Source of the DNA: a bacterium
GTDB lineage: Bacteria > Verrucomicrobiota > Kiritimatiellia > CAIKKV01 > CAITUY01
Reading direction: 5' to 3'
Length of the DNA stretch: 63,176 nucleotides
NCBI GenBank assembly: GCA_037143175.1
Contig: JBAWZF010000014.1
Location: 1 to 63,176, forward strand
Part shown: positions 26,845 to 36,315 of the stretch, in pieces
How the letters are laid out: each line of letters begins with the position of its first letter
How positions within the stretch are numbered: the stretch's first letter is position 1
Notes under the pieces: model-generated
What the model saw: only the letters and a program-made list of their open reading frames with translations
Database searches by the model: none
Told to the model about the DNA's origin: nothing
Position numbers and translations under genes: made by a program

Positions 26845-27870
26845 TTACTCTTCAATAATGACTGAGGTTCCCACTGGCACCATCTCGAAAAGTTCTTCAA
26901 CATCCTCATTTCGCAGTCGAATACAGCCGGCACTTTCCGATTTCCCGATCGAGGCATTATCCCAGGTTCCATGAATACCATACCCCCTGATTTCAGGGGT
27001 CACACCCGTGGCCTTGATCGCCATCCAGCGAGTTCCAAGGATATTCTCCTTATCGCCAAAGGGAATGACTTTGCCATCATCACGGTGCCACGGGGGTTCA
27101 GGGATGCGTTCAACAATGCTGAATGTTCCCACCGGCGTCTTTTCATATCGTCCGGTCGCCACCTGATACCGCTTGAAAAACCGCCCATTGGCAGACAAGA
27201 GCAAATCATGACGGGATTTGCTCACCACAATTTCCATCTTACCCGAAAATACCTTCAGTCGCTGACCGGGCCGGATAATGTCAGGACGTTTCAGCTCGTT
27301 CCCTTTTACAATCATCTCGACCGTTGTACCGAATTTTCGGGCAATAATTTTGACGGCGTCATTCGTCTGCACCACGTATTCCTGTTTTTCGGCCATGGTC
27401 CAAGGCAACCGGATCATCTCGACATTCAGTTTGCCCAATTTTCCTTCAATGGTAGCGCGCAAAGCCCCCTCCGGATGGGCGGCCAATGCTGCAAGATATC
27501 GCTCACGGGCGACATCCTTTTTTTCAGCAACAAGCAGTTCATCGGCTTCAGCCGCAACAGTAGCAGCACTTTCAACCACCAGTCCCGGTACGCTGGCAGA
27601 CACGGTAGCAGGAATACCAGTTACTGATACCGTGGCCCCTGTCACAACAGGCACGTCGCTGACATTCTGCTCATTGGAAGAAACATCTGCATTTTCCAGT
27701 ATGTTACTGGATGAACTGAGCGTTTCCAGTGTGCTGTCCTGCTCCACAACAGCACCTGAATTCCGAAAATGGAACCAGCCCGCCAAACCGATCACCCCGA
27801 CAGCAAGTCCCCCCACGACCAACATCCGAGGCCAACGACGCGGCCGATCCACTCGTTCTAATCCACTCAT
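26845..27870 (-). CDS. LysM and L,D-transpeptidase (YkuD) cell-wall protein
   Basis: The protein of 341 residues has an N-terminal membrane anchor (about residues 16-33), a Val/Ser/Thr-rich linker, a LysM peptidoglycan-binding domain ([31 protein letters not shown]) near residues 170-215, and a YkuD catalytic domain. The catalytic signature is [24 protein letters not shown] (His and the nucleophilic Cys of SAGCIRL near residue 314). It should cross-link peptidoglycan or attach proteins to it. It has a ribosome binding site (aagga). It is separated from aspS by 75 bases and diverges from the HIT gene. Confidence 0.92.
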   Translation of the reverse strand: MSGLERVDRPRRWPRMLVVGGLAVGVIGLAGWFHFRNSGAVVEQDSTLETLSSSSNILENADVSSNEQNVSDVPVVTGATVSVTGIPATVSASVPGLVVESAATVAAEADELLVAEKKDVARERYLAALAAHPEGALRATIEGKLGKLNVEMIRLPWTMAEKQEYVVQTNDAVKIIARKFGTTVEMIVKGNELKRPDIIRPGQRLKVFSGKMEIVVSKSRHDLLLSANGRFFKRYQVATGRYEKTPVGTFSIVERIPEPPWHRDDGKVIPFGDKENILGTRWMAIKATGVTPEIRGYGIHGTWDNASIGKSESAGCIRLRNEDVEELFEMVPVGTSVIIEE

Positions 27871-28032
27871 ATGAATAATCCTTAAAATGATTTGTTCCTA
27901 TCAATATTAATCCAGAATGCAGGCCCGGAAAAGAATAATGTTTCCCCCCTTTTTTCAGCCAGCCCAAATCCATCTTTGCCCCAACACACGGCTATGATAT
28001 ATATACGCCCATGATTACGGAGAATAAATGCC

Positions 28033-28452
28033 ATGAATCATGATTGTGTTTTTTGCAAGATCGTAAAAGGAGAGATTCCCTGCACCCGCCTATACGAGGA
28101 TAACGATGTTCTGGCGTTTATGGACATTGGCCCCGTTGTCAAAGGCCATTCGCTCGTCATCCCAAAGGCCCATCATAATCCCTTGATGGATACTCCGCCT
28201 GAAATCCTCCAAAAACTGATTACCGTAGTTCAACGAATTGCCCAAGCCCAGATGAAGGGGCTTCACGCCGACGGCATCAACGTTTCACAAGCCAATGGTA
28301 AAGTGGCGGGCCAAGTCGTGCCTCACATCCATTTCCATATCATCCCCCGTTTCACTACCGACGATTATCATGGGAACTGGATCCCCGGGAAATACGCCAG
28401 CCAGCAGGAGCTCCATGACTACGCAGACCGTATCCGACAAGCAATCCAATAG
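28033..28452 (+). CDS. HIT-family nucleotide hydrolase
   Basis: The 139-residue protein has the histidine-triad catalytic motif HIHFHIIPRF near residue 97, preceded by the zinc-site-like FCKIVKGEIPCTRLYED and DIGPVVKGHSLVIPKAHH. HIT proteins of this group hydrolyse AMP-lysine, AMP-NH2 or Ap4A-like compounds; the natural substrate is unknown. A ggag element lies upstream of the ATG. It heads a three-gene run with the Minf_1886-type gene and the peptidase gene. Confidence 0.92.
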   Translation: MNHDCVFCKIVKGEIPCTRLYEDNDVLAFMDIGPVVKGHSLVIPKAHHNPLMDTPPEILQKLITVVQRIAQAQMKGLHADGINVSQANGKVAGQVVPHIHFHIIPRFTTDDYHGNWIPGKYASQQELHDYADRIRQAIQ

Positions 28453-28473
28453 GTCCGCAGTCGGAAATTCACC

Positions 28474-28926
28474 ATGAAACGCCTTAATTTCGAAGAAGCT
28501 ATGCGGGTGATCCTGAAAGAAGACACCCGCTATCCACTAGAGGCTTACGTTTTCCTGCGCCTCGCCCTGGATTTCACAATCCGCACCCTGAATAAACCAA
28601 CCCATGGCCCGTCGCGCCACATCACGGGCCAGGAACTCCTTGATGGCATCCGTCTTTATGCCCTTCAGGAATTCGGCCCCATCACCCGAACCGTGCTTGA
28701 GGCCTGGGGCATTACCCGTACCGAGGATTTCGGCAACCTGGTCTTCAACCTTGTAAATCACGGGGTACTTGGGAAAACCGAGCAGGACAAGCAAGAGGAT
28801 TTCGCCAATGTCTATTCATTCCAGATGGCCTTCACTGATCCTTTTCTCCCCTCATCGCTAAAAAAATCTGTCAAACCCATAAAACGCAAGCGTCCACCGC
28901 GCACCAAATCAAAGGAGCCCTCATGA
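28474..28926 (+). CDS. Minf_1886 family protein
   Basis: The 150-residue protein matches the Minf_1886 family known mainly from Verrucomicrobia, Planctomycetes and relatives: YPLEAYVFLRLALDFTIRTL, SRHITGQELLDGIRLYALQE, FGPITRTVLEAWGI and NLVFNLVNHGVLGKTEQD. The C-terminal 25 residues are basic (KPIKRKRPPRTKSK). Function is unknown. The gene is the best single indicator of the PVC origin of this window. It overlaps the peptidase start by ATGA. Confidence 0.88.
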   Translation: MKRLNFEEAMRVILKEDTRYPLEAYVFLRLALDFTIRTLNKPTHGPSRHITGQELLDGIRLYALQEFGPITRTVLEAWGITRTEDFGNLVFNLVNHGVLGKTEQDKQEDFANVYSFQMAFTDPFLPSSLKKSVKPIKRKRPPRTKSKEPS

Positions 28927-31568
28927 CCCGAAAGTTCTGTCGTCTTTTCACAGTAGTCTATGGTTTATTCATTCTCACCTCCCCAGCAGCCGATAAAACC
29001 GGTGATTCGGCCCTCACCACCTTGAAACAATCTAATGACCGTATCGAGACCTTCAGTCTGGATAATGGCATGACCTTGTTAACCAAGGAAGACCACTCTG
29101 CACCAGTCGTCTCCATTCAAATCTGGGTGGGTTCCGGCTCGATTCACGAGGGTAATCTTCTCGGGGGCGGCCTGTCCCACTACGTCGAACATATGGTGTT
29201 CAAAGGCACCCCGACCAAAAAACCTGGAGAGATCGCCAAAACCATCATCGGACTCGGCGGGGAATTGAACGCCTATACCAGTCTGGATCGAACCGTTTTT
29301 TTCACCGACATTCCCTCTCGCAACTGGAAAACAGGCCTGAACACCCTCGCAGATGCCGTAATCAATGCCTCTTTTCCGGAAGATGAATGGCAGCGTGAAA
29401 AAGAGGTTATTCTCCGGGAGTTCAGCATGGGTGAGGATAATCCCGGCCGCCAGATTCAAGAATTGCTTTTCCATACCGCTTACACGGTTCACCCTTACCG
29501 CTTGCCCGTCATCGGCCTCAGTGACATCTTTAAATCCATCACCCGCGAGGGCCTTCTGGATTACTATCACCGGCGCTATGTGCCTGACAACATGGTCGCC
29601 GTAATCGTGGGGGATATCAACGCACAGGAAGCCAAGGATACCTTGATCAAGGCCTTTACCGGCTTTGCCCGAAAACCGAACCCTCCTGTATTTATCCCGG
29701 CAGAGCCCTCCCAGACGGCGCCCCGTTATGTTCGTAAAGCCGGTCCCTATAAAATCTCCCGCCTGATGGTGGCCTTCCACACAGTCGCCCTTTCCGATAA
29801 GGATGCTCCTGCCCTTGAACTTCTCGCCTCCATCACCGGCGGCAGCCAGAGTTCGCGCCTCGTACAGGACATCAAAGAAAACCGCAAACTCGTTCACGAC
29901 ATTAATGTCTCTTCCTTCACCATGCGCGATCCCGGACTTTTTGTGATAGGCGCAGAACTCGACCCCACCAGGGAATCCGAAGTGCTGGATGCCATCAATA
30001 CCACTACGGCCACATGGGCCAAAACCCGTTTCTCAAAGGAAGAAATTGAAAAGGCACGCCGGATCATGCTGGTAGGCGAACTCTCCCGCTTACAAACAAT
30101 GCACGGCCAGGCGTCAAGTTATGCCGAAGGCCAGTTATTCATGGATGATCCCCGATATTCTGAAGCCTATCTGGCACGACTCCAATCTGTTACACCCGCA
30201 GACCTTCAGGAAGTAGCCCGCAAATACCTGCAACCCGGAAACCGGGTGACTGTCGTACTTGGTCCGGAACTAGCCTCTTCAGCCACACTCCCTGCGGCAA
30301 TGAATCAACCCTCGGAAGTCATTAAGAAGACTCTTTCCACCGGCATCCCCCTCATCGTGCGGGAAGACCACCGGCTCCCTTTTGTTTATATCTGCGCCGC
30401 CTTCCTTGGCGGAGTGATCACTGAAACTGAAGATAACAACGGCATCACCCAGCTCATGTCGGAACTCCTGACTCGAGGAACCCTGAATCGGACTGCATCC
30501 GAAATTGCCTCTACACTTGAACAGCAAGGAATCGAGCTCTCCCCCTTCGCTGGCAATAACAGTTTCGGACTCCGCGGTCAGTCGCTTTCCGGTAATGCCA
30601 ATCTCCTATTGGACGTCATGTTTGACTGTCTCGGCGAATCCTCGTTTCCCACCAACGAGATCAATAAGCAAAAAACCATTCAGCTGGCAGCCATTGAGGC
30701 ACGAAAAGAACAGCCCATGCAAGTGGCTCGCGAGGCATTGGATGCGATGATCTTTGCAGGCCATCCTTACCGTTTGCCTTTAATAGGTAAAGAGAAGTCA
30801 GTAGCCAAACTTGACCAGACTGCCATCCGGGACTACTACCGGCGTCAGTTGGTTACAGGAAACATGGGCCTATCCATCTTTGGGGATATCACCGCCAAAG
30901 ATGCCGTGATGCTGGCAGAAAAGTACACCCACCGCATTCGCCGTGATCTCGCCCCTGCCCGACTGACCGTAACTCCCAAGCCGTCCCTCCCTGCCCGGAT
31001 GGAGATCCTCGAGCCTCGCGAACAGTGCATTGTTCTTTTTGGATTTCCGGGTGCGGGCATGGCAGATTCCCGCCGTGATTCCTTATTGCTGCTGGAAAAC
31101 GCCATGAGCGGCATGTCCTCGCATCTCTTTGAAACCGTACGCGAAAAACGTGGTCTGGCCTATTACGCAAGTACCACCCAAAGAGTGGGAATTGACACGG
31201 GTTCGTTTACTATTTATGCAGGGACACGTGCGGATGCCCTACCCGAAGTTGAAAAGCTCTTCTATGCTGAAATAGAGCGAGTGGCCACGAAAGGTCTGGA
31301 TCCAGCCGAAATTGACCGCGCCCGCAACATGGTGATTGCGGAACATGAGATGGGCCTGCAGGACAATGGCAATCTGGCCATGGTTTGCTCGCTCAACGAA
31401 CTCTATCAACTCGGTTTTGACCATGAATTCACGACCCGGAAACGCATAGAAGCCATCACCCCTGACCAGATACGCCATGCCGCGGCCTCCATCCTCTCAA
31501 CCAACAAGCTGGCCATTTCTATCGTCCTGCCCCAAACAGGCGGAAAGACTTTACCATCTCCACATTGA
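28923..31568 (+). CDS. M16-family zinc metallopeptidase, two-domain, secreted
   Basis: The 881-residue protein has a signal peptide (RLFTVVYGLFILTSPA) and two M16 halves. The first half carries the inverted zinc motif HYVEHMVFKG (HxxEH, about residue 88) with the downstream glutamate in WQREKEVILREF, so it should be active. The second half (from about residue 475) has the fold (LSTGIPLIVREDHRLPFVYI) but no HxxEH, as in pitrilysin-type enzymes. It probably degrades peptides in the periplasm. Its start overlaps the Minf_1886 gene stop, so the two proteins are likely co-translated. Confidence 0.92.
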   Translation: MTRKFCRLFTVVYGLFILTSPAADKTGDSALTTLKQSNDRIETFSLDNGMTLLTKEDHSAPVVSIQIWVGSGSIHEGNLLGGGLSHYVEHMVFKGTPTKKPGEIAKTIIGLGGELNAYTSLDRTVFFTDIPSRNWKTGLNTLADAVINASFPEDEWQREKEVILREFSMGEDNPGRQIQELLFHTAYTVHPYRLPVIGLSDIFKSITREGLLDYYHRRYVPDNMVAVIVGDINAQEAKDTLIKAFTGFARKPNPPVFIPAEPSQTAPRYVRKAGPYKISRLMVAFHTVALSDKDAPALELLASITGGSQSSRLVQDIKENRKLVHDINVSSFTMRDPGLFVIGAELDPTRESEVLDAINTTTATWAKTRFSKEEIEKARRIMLVGELSRLQTMHGQASSYAEGQLFMDDPRYSEAYLARLQSVTPADLQEVARKYLQPGNRVTVVLGPELASSATLPAAMNQPSEVIKKTLSTGIPLIVREDHRLPFVYICAAFLGGVITETEDNNGITQLMSELLTRGTLNRTASEIASTLEQQGIELSPFAGNNSFGLRGQSLSGNANLLLDVMFDCLGESSFPTNEINKQKTIQLAAIEARKEQPMQVAREALDAMIFAGHPYRLPLIGKEKSVAKLDQTAIRDYYRRQLVTGNMGLSIFGDITAKDAVMLAEKYTHRIRRDLAPARLTVTPKPSLPARMEILEPREQCIVLFGFPGAGMADSRRDSLLLLENAMSGMSSHLFETVREKRGLAYYASTTQRVGIDTGSFTIYAGTRADALPEVEKLFYAEIERVATKGLDPAEIDRARNMVIAEHEMGLQDNGNLAMVCSLNELYQLGFDHEFTTRKRIEAITPDQIRHAAASILSTNKLAISIVLPQTGGKTLPSPH

Positions 31569-31629
31569 CATCCCCCCATGCAAGTCGCTATCATACAACC
31601 CATTATGTTGCAGATGGAGTCATGAAGTA

Positions 31630-32385
31630 ATGAATTTTTTCAAATCGATCAAAAATCTATTCAGCAGGAAGCCCGCACAGAGCGGCCAGCCAGCCTATGT
31701 TTATGTGTACTCTCCAGGAAAAGATGCGTCAAATAGCGAGGTCAATCCAAATGACCAAGTCGCCATCCTGCGCCGTCTGTCCTCCTTCGTCAGTAAGAAG
31801 AACAGCCCCGTCACCATCATTTTTCCAGGCCGCCCATCACGAAAAATCCCGGACGGAGCTAAACAAGATGGTGTTCAAGCCAGATTCGCTACCAGCGATC
31901 AGCTGACCAAGGTCGTCAAAGAATCCATTACAGAATTCCAAAAAACTCATTCGATCGTTTTAGCGGCAGACCGCTCTGAGTTCCAGCGATTGGCTGACAA
32001 ACTGGGAATCCGCTACAGCTTTGCAAGCACCTTCACCAAGACACTCGATAGCGTCTGCGGTGCCATCCAACGGGAACCGAAACCTCAGTCCCCACGCCGA
32101 CAACCACAGCCACCCAAAAATGCGACTCAGCCAAACACCGTAATTTCTGATACCACTCAACTTGCCGCCACCACAAAACCAGACGAATCTACAACACCAG
32201 CCCCCACCAACGAATCTCCTGCAATAGATAGCATTGAACCAGCCACGGAACATGCTGAGCCTGAGTCAGACACTCCGGCTTCAAGCGCGACGCCTAGCTC
32301 ACGCCCTAAACTCCACCGACACGTTCCATCTCAAAAGCGAGAACTGACCGACAGAGCTATTCTCGACTTGATTGACCCGCTGTAA
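31630..32385 (+). CDS. hypothetical protein with NYN/PIN-like domain and disordered tail
   Basis: The first 130 of 251 residues have the alternating strand and helix pattern of NYN/PIN-like nucleases: QPAYVYVYSPGKDAS, VAILRRLSSFVSKKNSPVTI, IIFPGRPSRKIPDG, ARFATSDQLTKVVKESITEF, HSIVLAADRSEFQRLADKLG. The acidic site is not complete, so enzyme activity is uncertain. A long Pro/Thr/Ser/Gln-rich segment follows and the C-terminus is RELTDRAILDLIDPL, which may be a short interaction motif. Start chosen at MNFFKSI with a ggag element upstream; the open frame extends 51 codons into the end of the peptidase gene. Confidence 0.55.
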   Translation: MNFFKSIKNLFSRKPAQSGQPAYVYVYSPGKDASNSEVNPNDQVAILRRLSSFVSKKNSPVTIIFPGRPSRKIPDGAKQDGVQARFATSDQLTKVVKESITEFQKTHSIVLAADRSEFQRLADKLGIRYSFASTFTKTLDSVCGAIQREPKPQSPRRQPQPPKNATQPNTVISDTTQLAATTKPDESTTPAPTNESPAIDSIEPATEHAEPESDTPASSATPSSRPKLHRHVPSQKRELTDRAILDLIDPL

Positions 32386-32403
32386 GGAAATAAGGAGCTT
32401 AAT

Positions 32404-32817
32404 ATGACAAAGAAAACGACGAATGTAATCGTGGCGGGTCTGGTGTGTATCCTCTGCGCGGCAGGCGCTCTGGTGTGGACCGGTTGCGACACGGCCAGCG
32501 CCGATGAATCCCTCGTCGTGACCCCCTCTTCTGTCACCCTTTCCTCCGGACAGTCACAGACGTTCACTGTCAGCGGGGGCTACCATTACAACTGGTCTAT
32601 CGAAGGCTCAGGTTCCAGCACCACAACAACTACAACCGCTCAGGGTTCACTTTCCTCCCTGACTGGCAGCCAGGTGCTTTACACGGCGCCATTAAGTACC
32701 ACATTAAGCGGTTCGGTTACCCTTAATGTCACCTCTACCATCGAGGGCAGCGGCGCAGGAACCACCAATTCGGTAGATTATTCGATACCGGGGAAAGCCA
32801 TCATCACATTCAAGTGA
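32404..32817 (+). CDS. secreted Ser/Thr-rich hypothetical protein
   Basis: This 137-residue protein has an N-terminal export signal (VIVAGLVCILCAAGALVW) followed by TGCDTAS, which looks like a lipobox cysteine with a Trp at the -3 position, so lipidation is uncertain. The rest is rich in Ser, Thr and Gly and has strand patterns typical of bacterial immunoglobulin-like domains (LVVTPSSVTLSSGQSQTFTV). A strong aaggag ribosome binding site precedes the ATG. Function is unknown; a surface protein is likely. Confidence 0.6.
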   Translation: MTKKTTNVIVAGLVCILCAAGALVWTGCDTASADESLVVTPSSVTLSSGQSQTFTVSGGYHYNWSIEGSGSSTTTTTTAQGSLSSLTGSQVLYTAPLSTTLSGSVTLNVTSTIEGSGAGTTNSVDYSIPGKAIITFK

Positions 32818-32829
32818 TAGTGAGCAATC

Positions 32830-33639
32830 ATGCTTAAACCGCTGCTGATCACCAGTCTTCAAAATCCCCGCGTCAAAGCGGTGGTCGGATTACGGCAACG
32901 CTCAGACCGTGACGAACATGGCGAGATGATTATCGAGGGGTATCGCGAACTCAAGCGTGCCTTGGATAATAAACACCTCCCGAAAGCCCTCTTCATCTGT
33001 CCCGATTTCTTTATGGGCACCAATGAACCGGCTTTGATCGAACAGTGCCGACAGGCTGGCGCAGAACTTTTTGAATGTACCATGCCTGTTTTTGAAAAGA
33101 TTTCCTACCGCGACCGGCCAGAAGGATTACTGGCGATCGCCCCGCAGGTTCGCTGGTCGCTCAGTGATCTCGTTTTGCCGGCGAATCCCCTGCTGGTCGT
33201 GGCAGAAGCCATCGAAAAACCAGGCAATCTTGGCACAATCCTGCGCTCCGCGGATGCGGCAGGAGTCCATGCGGTTATCATCTGCGACCGCTGCACCGAC
33301 ATCAATAACCCTAATGTCGTTCGAGCCAGCACAGGGACGCTCTTCGCCATCCCTGTCGTGGAAGCCACATCGGACGAGGTGCTCGCCTGGCTTCATAAAA
33401 ACAATATCCAGATTCTCGCCGCCACCCCTCACACAGAATTCGAATATTACGCCGTGGATCTAAAAAAAGGCACCGCACTCGTGGTGGGGACCGAACAATA
33501 CGGCCTTACGGATAAGTGGATGAACGCGGCCGACCTGAAAGTCCGGATCCCCATGCTCGGCCAAGCCGACTCCCTCAACGTGGCCGCCGCCACCACCATC
33601 CTGCTCTACGAAGCGGTCCGACAACGACGAGTCCAGTAG
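32830..33639 (+). CDS. SpoU/TrmH-family RNA 2'-O-methyltransferase
   Basis: The 269-residue protein has an N-terminal substrate-binding domain and a SPOUT knot. Motif 1 is AIEKPGNLGTILRSADAAGV, motif 2 is VVGTEQYGLTDKW, and motif 3 is IPMLGQADSLNVAAATTILL. It should methylate a ribose in tRNA or rRNA; which position cannot be said. It follows the secreted protein after 12 bases and converges on ribE with 27 bases between the stops. Confidence 0.9.
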   Translation: MLKPLLITSLQNPRVKAVVGLRQRSDRDEHGEMIIEGYRELKRALDNKHLPKALFICPDFFMGTNEPALIEQCRQAGAELFECTMPVFEKISYRDRPEGLLAIAPQVRWSLSDLVLPANPLLVVAEAIEKPGNLGTILRSADAAGVHAVIICDRCTDINNPNVVRASTGTLFAIPVVEATSDEVLAWLHKNNIQILAATPHTEFEYYAVDLKKGTALVVGTEQYGLTDKWMNAADLKVRIPMLGQADSLNVAAATTILLYEAVRQRRVQ

Positions 33640-33666
33640 CAGGAAGACTGACTACTGCAGTCTCTC

Positions 33667-34308
33667 TCAGCCGCCGAAGGCGGCGTGAAGCTTCTCCATC
33701 GTTACGCCCGTTGCGGGCTGAATGCGCTCGAGATAGCGCTGAACGTATTTGCCGATGATGTCGGTCTCAAGATTGACGGTGTGCCCTCGTTTCAAGGCTT
33801 GGAGCGAGGTATTTGCCAAGGTATGGGGAATAAGGTGTACCGTAAAAGACTTCGGTCGCAACTCAGCAATCGTCAGACTGATGCCATCAATCGCAATGGA
33901 ACCTTTCGGAACAATCCCCCGCAGCAGAGTCTCATCACAGGCAACCTCAAGGACCCAGTCGGATCCCTTCTGGTCAAAGGCCATGACCGTCCCCAACCCA
34001 TCCACATGACCACTTACGATATGTCCCCCCAACCGTTCATCGGCACGCAGAGCGCGCTCGAGGTTCAAAGGGGCACCAGTGTCTTTTTTTCCAAGATTGG
34101 ATTTATTCACGGTTTCATGAAGGACATCGCAGGAGAATTCGCCAGCCCGGATTGCCGTCACTGTAAGGCACACTCCCTGCACCGCCACGCTTTCGCCTTG
34201 AATCAAAGGCGAATCCCAAGCGTCATGCGTAATGGCGAAAACCATGCCCTCACCACGCGGCTTTTTGCCCGCCAACTTCCCGACCTTTTGAATCAAACCG
34301 GTAAACAT
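33667..34308 (-). CDS. ribE: riboflavin synthase alpha chain
   Basis: RibE converts two molecules of 6,7-dimethyl-8-ribityllumazine into riboflavin. The 213-residue protein begins with the diagnostic MFTGLIQKVG and has the two lumazine-binding barrel repeats (GVCLTVTAIRAGEFSCDVLH and GISLTIAELRPKSFTVHLIP), with GGHIVSGHVDGLG between them. It is the last gene of the rib operon and overlaps ribD by 16 bases. Confidence 0.95.
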   Translation of the reverse strand: MFTGLIQKVGKLAGKKPRGEGMVFAITHDAWDSPLIQGESVAVQGVCLTVTAIRAGEFSCDVLHETVNKSNLGKKDTGAPLNLERALRADERLGGHIVSGHVDGLGTVMAFDQKGSDWVLEVACDETLLRGIVPKGSIAIDGISLTIAELRPKSFTVHLIPHTLANTSLQALKRGHTVNLETDIIGKYVQRYLERIQPATGVTMEKLHAAFGG

Positions 34309-35411
34309 GATTGTACTCCTGACCTTAGGCGGATCATGACATCATCACCAACCACGCCCGACTCCACCACGTTCATACGCGGGGCCTCTGCCAATGCCCA
34401 ATTCACCGCGCCAACTGATGCCAAGCCCTTCGCCCCGAGCATCACCGGCGCCACAAATAACACCAGTTCATCCACCACCCCCGCCTTTAACAGCGAGCCC
34501 ACCAACACCCCGCCGCCTTCACACACAACATGCATCAGCCCCTTGGCATGCAGCCCTTTCATCAAGGCTACCAACGACACCCCCACCCCAGAAGCCGGCA
34601 GCACCATCACCTCTGCCCCACACTTAGTATAGGCAGCACGCTGACGCTCAGAACACCGCTTGGTGGTCGCCAGAATGGTTCTGGCCGCAAACTCATCGGT
34701 AAACACACGGGCGAGAGATGAAACCTTGCCCCGGGCATCCACGATAACCCGATAGGGTTTCCGCCCCTTTGACGGACGTGGCATTAATGATGGGTTATCC
34801 GCCATCACGGTGCCAGCACCTACCATAATCGCATCCGCCCGTCGCCGAAGCCCCTGCACCTGCACGCGGGCTTCAGGTCCGGATATCCATTGGGAACACC
34901 CCGTGGAATCGGCAATACGGCCATCCAGCGAAGTGGCCAGTTTGACCGTTATATAAGGCCTGGTTCGCAACATGGTCGACGCGAAGGGTCGCAGTATTTC
35001 CGATCCCTCTTCCGCGCCTACACCACGTTCAACGGTAATGCCTTTCTTGCGTAACAGCGTAAATCCTTTTCCAGAGTGCTTAGAATTCGGATCGGACACG
35101 GCACAGACCACGCGCTTGATTCCCGCCGCAAGGATAGCGTCAGTACAGGGAGGCGTACGCCCCCAGGAGGAACAGGGCTCTAAAGTCACATAAAGCGTGG
35201 CACCCGCAGCGCGAGAACCAGCCTGCCGCAGGGCATAGACTTCAGCATGGGGGCCGCCAGCTTTACGATGATAACCACGCCCGATGACCTTGTTGTTCTT
35301 GACCACCACTGCACCCACAGGGGGATTGGGCCGCGTCAGCCCTTCACCCAGACGGGCAAGCCGCAGCGCTTCTGTCATCCATGTTGCGTCCGCTTTCTTC
35401 TGAAATCTCAT
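34293..35411 (-). CDS. ribD: bifunctional riboflavin deaminase/reductase
   Basis: RibD deaminates and then reduces the pyrimidine from GTP cyclohydrolase II. The deaminase half has PHAEVYALRQAG (zinc His and catalytic Glu) and EPCSSWGRTPPCTDAILAAG (zinc Cys). The reductase half starts near residue 150 (TVKLATSLDGRIADSTGCSQ, WISGPEARVQVQGLRRRADA). The length of 372 residues is normal. The start is the first ATG of the frame; an in-frame ATG 11 codons later (MTEALRLARLGEG) matches the family start equally well. It lies downstream of ftsY. Confidence 0.94.
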   Translation of the reverse strand: MRFQKKADATWMTEALRLARLGEGLTRPNPPVGAVVVKNNKVIGRGYHRKAGGPHAEVYALRQAGSRAAGATLYVTLEPCSSWGRTPPCTDAILAAGIKRVVCAVSDPNSKHSGKGFTLLRKKGITVERGVGAEEGSEILRPFASTMLRTRPYITVKLATSLDGRIADSTGCSQWISGPEARVQVQGLRRRADAIMVGAGTVMADNPSLMPRPSKGRKPYRVIVDARGKVSSLARVFTDEFAARTILATTKRCSERQRAAYTKCGAEVMVLPASGVGVSLVALMKGLHAKGLMHVVCEGGGVLVGSLLKAGVVDELVLFVAPVMLGAKGLASVGAVNWALAEAPRMNVVESGVVGDDVMIRLRSGVQSCLPV

Positions 35412-35427
35412 ATTTCAAATCTAAAAT

Positions 35428-36315
35428 CTATACGCCCAGGAAACTCTTCACGAACTCCTTGGAATCAAACGGAGCCAGATCATCTTCGCCTTCGCCGAGT
35501 CCAACAAAATGGACCGGCAACCCAAGTTCTTTACGAAGGGTGAAAACAAATCCAGCTTTTGAAGACCCATCCAGCTTGGCAACCACGACCCCCGAAAGAT
35601 CCACGCATTCCTTGAACATTCTAGCTTGGATAACCGCATTGTTCCCCAGAGTGGCATCCAGGACAATCCAGTTTTCATGAGGCGCACCGGGGAGCGCTTT
35701 GCCGATGGAGCGCTGAACCTTCTGAAGTTCATCCATCAGCGGCTGTTTGGTATGCATCCGGCCCGCAGTATCAATCAACACTACATCTGCCTTCCTGGCC
35801 ACTGCAGCTTTAACGGAGTCAAACGCCACCGCCGCCGAATCAGCCCCATGTGCCCCCACCACTACATCCAGCTTGAGCCGATCCGCCCAGAGTTTGAGCT
35901 GATGGGACCCCGCCGCACGGAAAGTATCCGCAGCCGCCAGTAGCGGCGACAGGCCCTGACGCTTGACCAGATGACCAAGTTTAGCGGTGGTGGTTGTTTT
36001 TCCCGAACCATTCACACCGGTAATCAAAATAACTTTGGGAGAACCCGGAAGGCTCCATTGATAAGGCGCTTGTTCAGGCAGAGCAGCCAACAGCATGGCC
36101 TCGATCAAATGAGTCATATCCCCGCTGCCCGCCTTACGCTTCAACCGGGCAATCCACTCTTCAACCAGGCGGGGCGCAATATCCGCCTGAATCAATAATT
36201 TTTCCCACTCCTCCAAAGCAACGGGATCGGCCTTCGCCAGACCTGGAATCAAACGAGCCAGCCCCCCCGCAATCTTGTCACGGGTACGTGCGAGTGCCGT
36301 CAACCACGACTTCAT
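35428..36315 (-). CDS. ftsY: signal recognition particle receptor FtsY
   Basis: FtsY is the SRP receptor GTPase that brings ribosome-nascent chain complexes to SecYEG. The 295-residue protein is an NG domain without the acidic A domain. It shows ITGVNGSGKTTTTAKLGHLV (G1), DTFRAAGSHQLKLWADRL, VLIDTAGRMHTKQPLMDELQ (G3), VAKLDGSSKAGFVFTLRKEL (G4 region) and FVGLGEGEDDLAPFDSKEFV. G1 has Ser where Val is more usual. It overlaps nusB by ATGA and lies inside the riboflavin operon, an uncommon setting. Confidence 0.94.
   Translation of the reverse strand: MKSWLTALARTRDKIAGGLARLIPGLAKADPVALEEWEKLLIQADIAPRLVEEWIARLKRKAGSGDMTHLIEAMLLAALPEQAPYQWSLPGSPKVILITGVNGSGKTTTTAKLGHLVKRQGLSPLLAAADTFRAAGSHQLKLWADRLKLDVVVGAHGADSAAVAFDSVKAAVARKADVVLIDTAGRMHTKQPLMDELQKVQRSIGKALPGAPHENWIVLDATLGNNAVIQARMFKECVDLSGVVVAKLDGSSKAGFVFTLRKELGLPVHFVGLGEGEDDLAPFDSKEFVKSFLGV

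Noticed and set aside
27960-28020. Promoter of the HIT gene (ttgccc and tatata)
   Set aside because: The spacing and -35 match are poor, and the region is AT-rich enough to give such matches by chance.
33645-33662. Small hairpin between the converging SpoU methyltransferase and ribE genes as a terminator
   Set aside because: The stem is only six base pairs (agactg/cagtct) and is not followed by a clear T-run.
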